Below, piece after piece: positions 17,680-25,864 of a DNA stretch of 64,000 nucleotides. Numbering within the stretch: position 1 is the stretch's first letter; each line of letters opens with the position of its first letter. Origin of the DNA: Smaragdicoccus niigatensis DSM 44881 = NBRC 103563 (GTDB taxonomy: Bacteria > Actinomycetota > Actinomycetes > Mycobacteriales > Mycobacteriaceae); contig NZ_AQXZ01000018.1 in the NCBI RefSeq assembly GCF_000380645.1, forward strand, positions 310,001 through 374,000, given 5' to 3'. The notes under the pieces are model-generated. The model did no database searches. It saw only the letters and a list, made by a program, of their open reading frames with translations, and was not told the DNA's origin. Position numbers and translations under genes: made by a program.

Positions 17680-18299
17680 TGGAGATAGTTCTTGCCCACG
17701 AGAGTGAAGAACCGGGTGGCCTGCGTGATGATCTCTTCCGTACTGGCATCGACCGCACCGCGCCGCCAGGCCATGACGAGTTCCTGGAAGCCGCCGATCG
17801 TCATGATCACCGACCGCCGAAATTCGCTGATGTCGACACCCGCACGCAGGTACGGCCCAACGGCCGCGACGCCGATGTCGGTCATGGTGATGATGAGTTC
17901 ATGACGGCGGTGTTCGAGCAGTTCACTTCCGGCATGATCCCCGAACAGAATCACGGCCCGCCGTGGATTGACCGCGAACGAATTCACCGCCGTTTCCACG
18001 GTGCGCCGGATCATTTCGAGCGGCTGACCAGGGGGAGTGTGCTGGACATCCGAGATGATCGCAGCTGCGGTTTCGTCGCGAACGCCGTCCCAGATCGCGG
18101 CGAGCAGCGCATCGCGGTCTTCGAAATTTTCATAGAAGTACCGGTCATTCAGGCCGGCGCGAGCACACACTCCACGCATCGTGACCGCTGCCCAGCCGCC
18201 TTCGCACCACATGTCAGTGGCCGTTTCGAGCAGCCGGGACCGGCGGTCAGCCCGTCTCTCGGATGTCGTGCGCCCGCCCCACGTCTGCGCTCTGGTCAC
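17676..18299 (-). CDS. TetR family regulator (P450 operon, first copy)
   Basis: A 207-residue TetR-family repressor with the helix-turn-helix at about residues 38-63 (GVCARAGLNDRYFYENFEDRDAL). The effector domain has no close resemblance to the second TetR, so this is not a recent duplication. It lies 22 bp after the ferredoxin gene and overlaps the next TetR by 4 bp. Two unlike repressors in one operon suggest either two inducers or control of a second target elsewhere. Confidence 0.88.
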   Translation of the reverse strand: MTRAQTWGGRTTSERRADRRSRLLETATDMWCEGGWAAVTMRGVCARAGLNDRYFYENFEDRDALLAAIWDGVRDETAAAIISDVQHTPPGQPLEMIRRTVETAVNSFAVNPRRAVILFGDHAGSELLEHRRHELIITMTDIGVAAVGPYLRAGVDISEFRRSVIMTIGGFQELVMAWRRGAVDASTEEIITQATRFFTLVGKNYLQ

Positions 18300-18321
18300 T
18301 GGATCATCATCCCAAACACAC

Positions 18322-18513
18322 CTAGTCGGTCAGCCGCAGCGCTTGGACCGGGCAACTGTCGACCGCGAGCTGAGCATCAGCCACCTGGCTGGCTTCGACC
18401 GTCTCGGTCAGTAATCGAACCTTGCCGTCGTCGCCGACATCGAAAATCTCCGGCACCAACGAAACGCACATTGCGTGTCCCTCGCACCGGTTTCGATCCA
18501 CTCTGATGTTCAT
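18322..18513 (-). CDS. 3Fe-4S ferredoxin (P450 redox partner)
   Basis: A 63-residue ferredoxin. CEGHAMC near residue 9 has His in place of the second ligand Cys of a 4Fe-4S site and is typical of P450-linked 3Fe-4S ferredoxins; the last ligand is in SCPVQAL. Its ATG overlaps the stop of the P450 gene (ATGA), the usual arrangement for an electron donor to that P450. The divergent FprB-type reductase is a plausible electron source. Confidence 0.92.
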   Translation of the reverse strand: MNIRVDRNRCEGHAMCVSLVPEIFDVGDDGKVRLLTETVEASQVADAQLAVDSCPVQALRLTD

Positions 18514-19925
18514 CGCGGCAGCCTTTCGAGGCGAATCGGAACTCCGTCCAACGGCGTGGGCCCCGTTCCCCAGCCGAGCGGCACCGTGTAGCCGTCACGG
18601 ACACTCCACCGGAAACGCAGGAGCATCTGGTGCATGATCGACTTGACCTGCATGCCGCCGAAATACAGTCCGATGCACTTGTGCGCGCCACCGCCGAACG
18701 GAAGCCACGCCATTCGATGAACCTGATCCTCACGACGATCCGGTGCAAAGCGACCGGGATCAAAGGTGTCCGGGTCGGGCCACCACTCATCGATTCGCAT
18801 GGACTGATAGGGAACGCCGATAACGAGCGTGTCGGCGGGGACGAAGTGGCCGCAGATCTCCGTGTCCCTCAGCGTCTTTCGTAGAAACTGCCCGACCGGG
18901 GCATGGATTCGCAGAGTCTCCTTGAATGCGAGGTCGAGGCTCGGCAAGCGGTCGAGATCATCGAAATCGAGCGTCTCCTTGCCCAACGCAACCGACTCCG
19001 CACGGAGCCGCTCCTGCCATTCCGGGTGGACGGCGAGGTAGTAGGCAAGCATCGACGTCGTGATCGAGGTCGTGTCGTGGGCCGCCATCATGAGGAAGAT
19101 CATGTGATCGATGACGTCTTGATCGGTGAACGCATGCCCTTCCTCGCTCGTGATGTGGCACAACGTGCTGAACAGGTCGTCGCCGGGACTGGACCGTTTG
19201 GCCGGGATCTCGCGCTCGAAGTAATTCGCGAGTATTCGCCGACCATGCAGACCCCGTGCCCACGTCCCACCCGGCACGTTGGCGCGGATGATCGCCTGAC
19301 CTCCCTCGACCGCTTCTTCAAATGCCTTCCCGAGCAGGTCTGACCGAGCGCCGAGTTCGGTGCCCATGAATACTTCCGCGGCAAGATCGAGCAGCAGATG
19401 CTTCACCCGGTCGTAGATGCGGAAGTCCCGCCGCGGCGTCCATCGGTCGAGGGCGCGCGCAATGCCCGGGTTCGTCAGCCCGAGATAGCCGACGAGACGT
19501 GGTCGGGTGAAGGCCTGCTGCATGATTCGCCGGTGGTAGAGGTGCTCGTCCGAGTCGCGGAGCAGCATGCCGCCCTTGAAAAACGGCCCGATGAAGTATC
19601 CGTAGCCTTCTTTGGCGGAGAAGACGTGGTCGCGGTCCATCAGAACGGCTTGCAGGGCGTCCGGTCCACTGACTGCCACGACCCGTTGCCCGAACATCCC
19701 GAACCACTGGACGTCGCCGTATTGCTCGTAGCGATGCCGGAAGAATCCGATCGCGCCATCCAGCGCGTTGAAGCTATAGCCGACACCCGGTGGACCGTAG
19801 GCGCCCATGACCGGACGAAGCCCGCTCCCCGCGGGTGGCGCAGCCAACGGCACCCTCCGCGTTGGGTACTTCTCGGCCATCACAGCAGCCACGTGCTGGA
19901 CACGAGCTCCCAAACGAACGTTCAT
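18510..19925 (-). CDS. Cytochrome P450, CYP136-like
   Basis: A 471-residue P450. Residues about 275-285 hold the oxygen-binding helix (MMAAHDTTSIT), EXXR is present as ETLR, and the heme loop FGGGAHKCIG places the thiolate Cys near residue 417. The N-terminal APPAGSGLRPVMG, GPFFKGGMLLRDSDEHLYHR and the IIRANVPGGTWARGLHGRR segments resemble mycobacterial CYP136 as I recall it. The physiological substrate of CYP136 is not established to my knowledge. ATG 19925 follows AGGAG. It is first in the six-gene operon and is preceded by clustered palindromes. Confidence 0.9.
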   Translation of the reverse strand: MNVRLGARVQHVAAVMAEKYPTRRVPLAAPPAGSGLRPVMGAYGPPGVGYSFNALDGAIGFFRHRYEQYGDVQWFGMFGQRVVAVSGPDALQAVLMDRDHVFSAKEGYGYFIGPFFKGGMLLRDSDEHLYHRRIMQQAFTRPRLVGYLGLTNPGIARALDRWTPRRDFRIYDRVKHLLLDLAAEVFMGTELGARSDLLGKAFEEAVEGGQAIIRANVPGGTWARGLHGRRILANYFEREIPAKRSSPGDDLFSTLCHITSEEGHAFTDQDVIDHMIFLMMAAHDTTSITTSMLAYYLAVHPEWQERLRAESVALGKETLDFDDLDRLPSLDLAFKETLRIHAPVGQFLRKTLRDTEICGHFVPADTLVIGVPYQSMRIDEWWPDPDTFDPGRFAPDRREDQVHRMAWLPFGGGAHKCIGLYFGGMQVKSIMHQMLLRFRWSVRDGYTVPLGWGTGPTPLDGVPIRLERLPR

Positions 19926-19947
19926 AGCGGCTCCTGCGACGCCGAGA

Positions 19948-20046
19948 CCACCAATTGGTGGCACATGCCTGTGGCATACGCCACAAGATTACGGTTTGGT
20001 GGCAGGTGCGGTCAATTGGTGCACACTAGAAGAATCTTGGAGATTC
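19948..20046. promoter_or_regulatory. Palindrome cluster in the P450/fprB divergent promoter
   Basis: Three symmetric elements lie in the 145-bp gap. CCACCAATTGGTGG at 19948-19961 is a perfect palindrome 22 bp upstream of the P450 start. TGTGGC-N4-GCCACA is at 19970-19985. GAATCT-TGG-AGATTC at 20032-20046 sits just upstream of fprB. A CAATTGGTG half-site recurs at about 20013-20021. The two TetR genes in the operon are the natural binders. Confidence 0.6.
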
Positions 20047-20070
20047 GCGACGGTGCGAAGGGGCACGAGC

Positions 20071-21675
20071 ATGGCCTACGTCATCACTCAGAGTTGCTGC
20101 AACGACGCGAGTTGTGTCGGCGAGTGCCCGGTCGATTGCATTCGGCCCACCCCGGATGACCCCGAATTCGCGACGACCGAGATGCTCTACATCGATCCCG
20201 AGACCTGTATCGATTGCGGTGCCTGCGTGGACGCCTGCCCGGTCGACGCAATCTTCCCCGAGTACGAACTGACGGTTCCCAACGAGCGCTACCTCGACAT
20301 CAACGCCGACTATTTCCAGCGGCACCCCCTCGAGATCGAGATGAAGCACATCAAGCCGCCCGCTCGGCTGTCGCGCGAACTGGGCACGCTGCGAGTGGCA
20401 ATCGTGGGCGCTGGGCCAGCAGGCTGCTACGCCGCTCAGGAATTGCGTTCCCGGGCGGACGTGGAAATCGAGATGCTCGATCGCCTGCCCACCCCGTTGG
20501 GCCTGATCCGCGCCGGGGTCGCGCCAGACCATCCGTCTACCAAGGGCGTAGCGGACGTGTTCGAGTCCGTGTTGAATCACGTCGAACTCCATCTGAATGT
20601 GGAGGTCGGCCAGCATGTTTCGCACGAGGAACTGCTCGGCCACTGCCATGCGGTCATCTACGCCGTGGGCGCCAGCACCGACCGGCACCTCGGCATTCCG
20701 GGGGAGGACCTGCCGGGCAGCCACTCCGCGACGGAATTCGTCGCCTGGTACAACGGTCACCCGGACTACGTGGACCGCACCTTTGACTTTTCCGGCGAGC
20801 GTGCAGTCATCATCGGAAACGGCAATGTCGCTCTCGACGTCGCTCGCATCCTGACCCTCGATCCGGATGAACTGGCGCGCACCGACATTGCCGACCATGC
20901 GTTGAAGGCATTGCGCGACAGCAAGATACGCGAGGTGGTCGTCCTCGGCCGACGTGGCCCGGAGCAGGCTGCGTACTCGACGCCGGAGTTCCTCGCGTTG
21001 AGCTACTTGCCCGGCGTCGATGTCATCATCGACCCCGGGCAACTCGAACGTCCCGGCCGGGACGAGCCGCTCAAAGTCCAACTCGCACGCGAGTACGCGG
21101 CCAAGTCGGCGGGTGCGGATCGCAAGCGCATCGTGTTCCGATACTTGGCCTCGCCCGTTGCGTTGACCGGCGGCGACCACGTTGCAGCCCTGGAAATAGC
21201 CCACAACGAACTGATTGAGGGCGTGGCTCGCCCGACCGGCGAGACCGAGACCCTCTCGGCGTCCCTGGTCTTGCGGTCGGTCGGGTACCGAGGTGAGCCC
21301 ATCAAGGGGCTGCCGTTCGACGACAGCCGGGGCCTTGTGCCCAATGCCAACGGTCGCGTCGAGACCGTTCCGGGTGCCTACGTGACCGGCTGGATCAAGC
21401 GGGGACCGCGCGGAGTCATCGGGTCCAACCGAATCGACGCGAAAGAGACGGTCGAGGCACTGCTCGCTGATTTCGCTTCCGGCGTCCTGCAGGCTCCGCC
21501 GCGCGACCGTGCCGGATTGCGCACGCTCCTGGACAGCCGACAGCCACAAATCGTCGACCGTGCTGGCTGGCGTGCGATCGATCAGCACGAACGCGAACTC
21601 GGTCGCGCCGCGCAGCGGCCGAGAGTGAAGTTGACGACGGTTGCCGAACTACTCGAAACGGCACGCCGACGGTGA
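20071..21675 (+). CDS. fprB: Ferredoxin fused to ferredoxin-NADP reductase (FprB type)
   Basis: A 534-residue fusion. Residues 1-65 form a two-cluster ferredoxin (Cys-rich SCCNDASCVGECP and CIDCGACVDACP). Residues 105-534 form an adrenodoxin-reductase-like NADPH:ferredoxin reductase with FAD motif AIVGAGPAGCYAA near 112 and NADP motif IGNGNVALDVAR near 254. M. tuberculosis FprB has the same architecture. It would deliver NADPH electrons to P450 ferredoxins. The start at 20071 gives the family N-terminus MAYVITQSC. It is divergent from the P450/ferredoxin operon, a fitting partner for it. Confidence 0.92.
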   Translation: MAYVITQSCCNDASCVGECPVDCIRPTPDDPEFATTEMLYIDPETCIDCGACVDACPVDAIFPEYELTVPNERYLDINADYFQRHPLEIEMKHIKPPARLSRELGTLRVAIVGAGPAGCYAAQELRSRADVEIEMLDRLPTPLGLIRAGVAPDHPSTKGVADVFESVLNHVELHLNVEVGQHVSHEELLGHCHAVIYAVGASTDRHLGIPGEDLPGSHSATEFVAWYNGHPDYVDRTFDFSGERAVIIGNGNVALDVARILTLDPDELARTDIADHALKALRDSKIREVVVLGRRGPEQAAYSTPEFLALSYLPGVDVIIDPGQLERPGRDEPLKVQLAREYAAKSAGADRKRIVFRYLASPVALTGGDHVAALEIAHNELIEGVARPTGETETLSASLVLRSVGYRGEPIKGLPFDDSRGLVPNANGRVETVPGAYVTGWIKRGPRGVIGSNRIDAKETVEALLADFASGVLQAPPRDRAGLRTLLDSRQPQIVDRAGWRAIDQHERELGRAAQRPRVKLTTVAELLETARRR

Positions 21676-21796
21676 CAGTAGCGCTGTGGAAGCGACGAAC
21701 GGTCCGGAGCCGGAGAGGCTTTGGCCCCTAGTAACCGCTGGCTCGACGGGCGAGATTGGTAACACGAACTCATCGCCCAAGAGAGGGCGGGAATAC

Positions 21797-21862
21797 ATGC
21801 GGACCATTCCCACACCCGCGGCGGAGCCGATCCCGTCGCAGCATGAGCGCGGTACTCGGTGA
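21797..21862 (+). CDS. Possible 21-residue leader peptide before the ABC1 kinase
   Basis: ATG 21797, after GAGAGGG, opens a 21-codon frame (MRTIPTPAAEPIPS...) whose TGA overlaps a GTG at 21859 in a GTGA junction. That GTG begins the frame with the better codon use at the start of the ABC1 gene. Coupled leader ORFs of this kind can set downstream translation. There is no other evidence that the peptide is made. Confidence 0.3.
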   Translation: MRTIPTPAAEPIPSQHERGTR

Positions 21863-23432
21863 CGCCCCGCGTCGGCTACGGAGCTCGCGTGTCACGCGCG
21901 GCACAGATCTCCCGGATCCTGTGGTCCAACGAAGCCGATTGGCTCAAAGACGCTCTCCGCGTGCGCGAATGCGGTTCGCTGCAATGCCGCCTGCACTGCG
22001 CCGCCGGATTCACCCAGTGCGAAGCTCATCGGACACTCGAACACCCGTTGCGGAGCGCTTCGGGGTGCTGCTGGAACAACTCGGACCGACGTTCGTCAAG
22101 CTGGGGCAGATGCTGGCGTTGCGGCCCGACTACCTACCGCTGCCGTACGCGCACGCGCTCATGAGGTTGCACGCTCATGTTCAGCCCTTCGACGGCACCG
22201 TCGCGGAGAAGATCGTCGAAACCGAACTCGGGAAGCCCCTGAGCACGCTGTTCGCCGACTTCGAACACGAACCGTTCGCCTCGGCGTCGCTTTCCCAGGT
22301 GCACCGCGCGACACTGTTTGACGGCCGCGTGGTTGCCGTCAAGGTGCAGCGCCCGGAGGTAGCGGACTTGGTCGCCCGGGACCTGGCCTTACTGCGGTGG
22401 GTGGCCCGCAAGTTCGATGCACATGTTTCGCGTTCCATCGGCTTCGTACCGACGGACGCAGTCGACGAGCTCGCCACCTACACCACGCGCGAACTCGACT
22501 TCCGGCGGGAGGCCGCAGTCTCTGAAGAGATTCGGCGCAATGCCGGGTCTGACCACCACGTCGTCGTGCCCGCCGTGCACCGCACGCTGAGTACCGCACG
22601 TGTGCTCGTCACTGACTTCATCGACGGCCTGGAACCGGCTCCCGAAGCCGACCTGGCCCGCGCTGGCATCAACCCGGATGAGGTGCTGAACGCGGGCGCG
22701 AGGTGGATGATCCGGCAGTTCTTCACCGACGGCGTGTTTCACGCTGACCCGCATCCCGGCAACATCCTGTTTCTGCCCGGAGACCGGTTGTGCCTACTCG
22801 ATTTCGGAATGTTCGGTCGACTCGACTACCGGCAGCGCCGTCGTATGGGACTCATGCTGCTGGCACTCGTCAGCGGCGACTTCAACGCCGTCGGGACACA
22901 GCTGCTGCGGGTGTGCACGCTGCGCCCGGGGGCCGATCCAAGGGGATTCCGGGACGGCGTCGCCGAAATCGTCGAGGAGTGGTACCGCGGCGACAGTGGC
23001 ATGACGGCCGCTCAGCTTCTCTTGCGCGACCTCGCGCTCGGCGCCTCGTACGGGATCGTTTTTCCCCGTGACCTGATGCTGCTGTGCCGCGCGATGGTGA
23101 CGCTGGAGTCGACGGTCCGGATCGTGCGGCCCGAACTGGAATTGGCCGCTTTGCTGCGCCCCGTCTTGCCCGAACTCCGCAACGCGCTGTTGCCGTCGCC
23201 GTCGAGCGTGCGGTCGATGTGGAAGGAGGAGCGCATCGATTTCCTCGGCTTGGCCCTCGATCTCCCGGACATGCTCTTGGAGGCCGCGGACAAGTTGGGT
23301 CAGGGCAGTCTTCTCGACCAGGTACCAGCAGCTCCTCGCCGGAAGCCATCCCGTGGCTGGGTTCCGGTGGCGGCTGGGCTCGTCGCCGGCGGTGTCATCA
23401 CCCGCACCGTGCTGACTGCACAGAAGCGGTAA
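21859..23432 (+). CDS. ABC1/AarF/UbiB family kinase-like protein, apparent N-terminal frameshift
   Basis: An atypical protein-kinase-like ATPase of the ABC1/UbiB family. The family hallmark GPTFVKLGQ is followed by the Ala-rich loop region FASASLSQVHRA, the VAVKVQRP lysine, FHADPHPGNIL and the LLDFGMFGRL metal-binding motif. A hydrophobic C-terminal stretch, VPVAAGLVAGGVI, may anchor it. The kinase frame stays open upstream to 21756, but between about 21860 and 22030 that frame is Arg-rich with poor codon use. The next frame, from GTG 21859, encodes a better N-terminus (RVSRAAQISRILWSNEADWL). I infer a single-base indel near 22025-22050. Confidence 0.75.
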
Positions 23433-23512
23433 GACCGGCACCGAGTAGCCATTTTGGCCGCGGTACGCGTGTCGCGCTGCCCCGCCAACGTGGCCGAGAG
23501 AACATCTCTGAC

Positions 23513-24217
23513 ATGACCATGCCCGGCTTGGAGCTGTTGATCCGCGTCGGGTTGGCGACTGTCCTCGGGATCATCATCGGCATCGAACGACAGTGGCGGG
23601 CACGGGTCGCGGGACTGCAGACGATGGCATTGGTCTGCATGGGCGCCGCACTGTTTCTGATTCTCGGCGCCTACACATTTCGCCCGGAACCGAACCCCAC
23701 ACAGGTGGCCGCGCAGATCGTCACCGGTGTCGGCTTTCTCGGCGCCGGCGTCATCATGAAGCAGGGTTTCTCGGTAACCGGACTGAACACGGCGGCAACG
23801 CTGTGGGCGACCGCCGCGGTGGGCGCACTCGCCGGGGCGTGGATGTGGCGTGAGGCCATCACCGGCGCCGCGATCATCGTTGTCGGCAATACGTTCCTGC
23901 ACCCGCTGGCCACGCGGATGGACCGCGCCCGAACGAGGGCGGGGCGCGAGATACCGCCCGCGGATTACGTGTTCGAAGTGGTGTGCACATCGGATGCCGA
24001 ACCAAACGTGAGGACGTTGCTCACTCCCGCACTGACGCGATCGAACTTCCAACTCAGTTCGATGCGCGCAACGGCGACCACGAACCCGAATGAAATTGCG
24101 CTCCGGATTGAACTGTCAGCGGCTGCCCGTGACGACGCGGTGATGGAAGACGCCATCCGCACGCTGAGCGTTGACCCCGCGGTCAGATCGGTGAGCTGGA
24201 CCACGGGGAGTAATTAG
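23513..24217 (+). CDS. MgtC/SapB family membrane protein, copy 1
   Basis: A 234-residue protein with an N-terminal MgtC membrane domain of about four to five helices: LLIRVGLATVLGIIIGIERQWR, MALVCMGAALFLIL, then VGFLGAGVIMK and the TAATLWATAAVGALAGAW segment. A soluble C-terminal ACT-like domain spans about 145-234. MgtC proteins help growth in low magnesium and modulate ATP synthase. ATG 23513 is preceded by GAGAGAA. The gene and its leader are duplicated at 25052. Confidence 0.9.
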   Translation: MTMPGLELLIRVGLATVLGIIIGIERQWRARVAGLQTMALVCMGAALFLILGAYTFRPEPNPTQVAAQIVTGVGFLGAGVIMKQGFSVTGLNTAATLWATAAVGALAGAWMWREAITGAAIIVVGNTFLHPLATRMDRARTRAGREIPPADYVFEVVCTSDAEPNVRTLLTPALTRSNFQLSSMRATATTNPNEIALRIELSAAARDDAVMEDAIRTLSVDPAVRSVSWTTGSN

Positions 24218-24270
24218 GCCGACCCGGTGAAATCCCTGTTCGCCGAGCGGGGACTTGCGAAGATCGACAG

Positions 24271-24963
24271 GTGTCGGCATTCTCGGGCGGGTCTCCCACA
24301 GACCAAGGTTCCCTACGCCAATTGAAGACTCCGCGAGCGGCAGCGCTCGCGGGCGTGGCGTTCGCGCTCCTGTTCGGTGCCACGATCATCTTGATTCGAA
24401 CCAGAATGCCTGAGGGTATTGACGATTCGACGACGTGGCTCGACCAGGGAAGCGGCGGCATCACGACCGCGACCATCCTGATGCCGTTTGCGGGCATCAG
24501 CTTTCTGTGGTTCATCGCGGTCGTGCGCGACGGGCTCGGCCGCTACGAGGACCGCTTCTTTGCCTCGGTGTTCCTCGGTAGCGGGTTCCTGTTCTTGGCG
24601 ATGATGTTTGTCGCGACCGCGGCCCTCGCCGCCCTGGTCGCCAGCAATAAGGCCATGACCGATCCTGCAGCGCACCGAGATGTCATCGAGTTCGGCAAGA
24701 TGTTCGTGCTGTCGACCAGCAAGACCTATGCGCTTCGGATGGCAGCGGTGTTCATGATGTCGCTGGCCGCGATCTGGCTCAAGACCGGCCTGATGCCACG
24801 TTGGCTGGTCGCCCTGAGTTATCTGGCCGCGCTGACTCTGCTGGTTGTCAGCGACTTGAATATGTGGGCCGCCATGGCATTTCCGGTCTGGGTGCTCGTT
24901 GTCAGTGGTCTGATCCTCGCCCGCGCAGGGGTATTCGAGGAGATTCGGGCTCGAATCGACTGA
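24271..24963 (+). CDS. Hypothetical five-helix membrane protein
   Basis: A 230-residue integral membrane protein that I do not recognise. Predicted helices are at about residues 25-43, 66-84, 100-125, 155-172, 178-196 and possibly 198-215. A short N-terminal cytoplasmic segment precedes helix 1, and a loop rich in Asp and Thr lies between helices 1 and 2. It starts at GTG 24271 and is sandwiched between the two MgtC copies on the same strand, with gaps of 53 and 88 bp, so it is probably transcribed with the first. A role in cation or envelope stress is a guess from context. Confidence 0.75.
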   Translation: MSAFSGGSPTDQGSLRQLKTPRAAALAGVAFALLFGATIILIRTRMPEGIDDSTTWLDQGSGGITTATILMPFAGISFLWFIAVVRDGLGRYEDRFFASVFLGSGFLFLAMMFVATAALAALVASNKAMTDPAAHRDVIEFGKMFVLSTSKTYALRMAAVFMMSLAAIWLKTGLMPRWLVALSYLAALTLLVVSDLNMWAAMAFPVWVLVVSGLILARAGVFEEIRARID

Positions 24964-25051
24964 ATGTGATGACGCCTTAGTCCTGGCCACTTTCGGTTCT
25001 GCCATGCGTGTCGTGCTGCCGAGACAACGTCGCCGAGAGAACATCTCTGTC

Positions 25052-25753
25052 ATGACCATGCCCGGCTTGGACTTGTTGATCCGCGTCGGGCTGGCCACGG
25101 TGTTGGGGATCATCATCGGCATCGAACGACAGTGGCGGGCACGGGCAGCGGGGCTGCAGACGATGGCGTTGATCTGCATGGGCGCCGCGCTGTTTCTCAT
25201 TCTCAGCGCCTACACATTTCACTCAGGACAGCACGACACCTCGAAGATTCCGGCGTCGATCGTCTCCGGCGTCGGGTTTCTCGGCGCCGGCGTGATCATG
25301 CGGCAGGGTTCGGCGGTGACGGGGCTGAACACCGCGGCAACCATGTGGGCCACGGCGTCGGTGGGAGCGTTCGCCGGGGCGTGGATGTGGCGTGAGGCGA
25401 TCACCGGTGCCGCGGTCATCGTGCTCGGGAACCTATTTCTGTCCCCGCTGGCTGGGCGAATGGACCGCTCCCGTTCCAAGTTCTCCCGCGAGATGCCGCC
25501 TGCGGATTACCAGTTCGACGTCGTGTGCGGATCCGATGCCGAGGGGCACGTGAGGAGTTTGCTGAGTCCGGCGCTGACACACTCGCACTTCCAACTCAAG
25601 GCGGTGCGAGCAATGGTGACGACGAACTCGAATGAGATTGCGCTCCGCATAGAGCTGTCGGCAACTGCTCGTGACGACACGGTGATGGAAGCCGCTGACC
25701 GCACGCTGAGTGCCGACCCCGCAGTCAGATCGGTGAGCTGGACGGCGCTGTAA
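25052..25753 (+). CDS. MgtC/SapB family membrane protein, copy 2
   Basis: A 233-residue protein colinear with copy 1. The membrane domain differs at few positions (LDLLIRVGLATVLGIIIGIER, VGFLGAGVIMRQGSAVTG), and the C-terminal ACT-like domain is more diverged. The nucleotide similarity continues about 45 bp upstream of the start, including GAGAGAACATCTCTG and the ribosome site, so leader and gene were duplicated together. It ends about 110 bp before the convergent sulfatase. Confidence 0.9.
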   Translation: MTMPGLDLLIRVGLATVLGIIIGIERQWRARAAGLQTMALICMGAALFLILSAYTFHSGQHDTSKIPASIVSGVGFLGAGVIMRQGSAVTGLNTAATMWATASVGAFAGAWMWREAITGAAVIVLGNLFLSPLAGRMDRSRSKFSREMPPADYQFDVVCGSDAEGHVRSLLSPALTHSHFQLKAVRAMVTTNSNEIALRIELSATARDDTVMEAADRTLSADPAVRSVSWTAL

Positions 25754-25864
25754 GGGAACAGCGGCGCGGCTCTAATCGATCGACGGCGGGGTCGACTTCG
25801 TTGGCCGCGTCATCCTCGGAGATGGAGAGCTGAACGCCGGGAACCCGACGAGTAGCGACAGTCG

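Noticed and set aside
20026-21588. A 520-codon open frame on the minus strand opposite fprB
   Set aside because: It is antisense to a gene with clear ferredoxin and reductase motifs, has no recognisable domain and reflects G+C-biased third positions of fprB.
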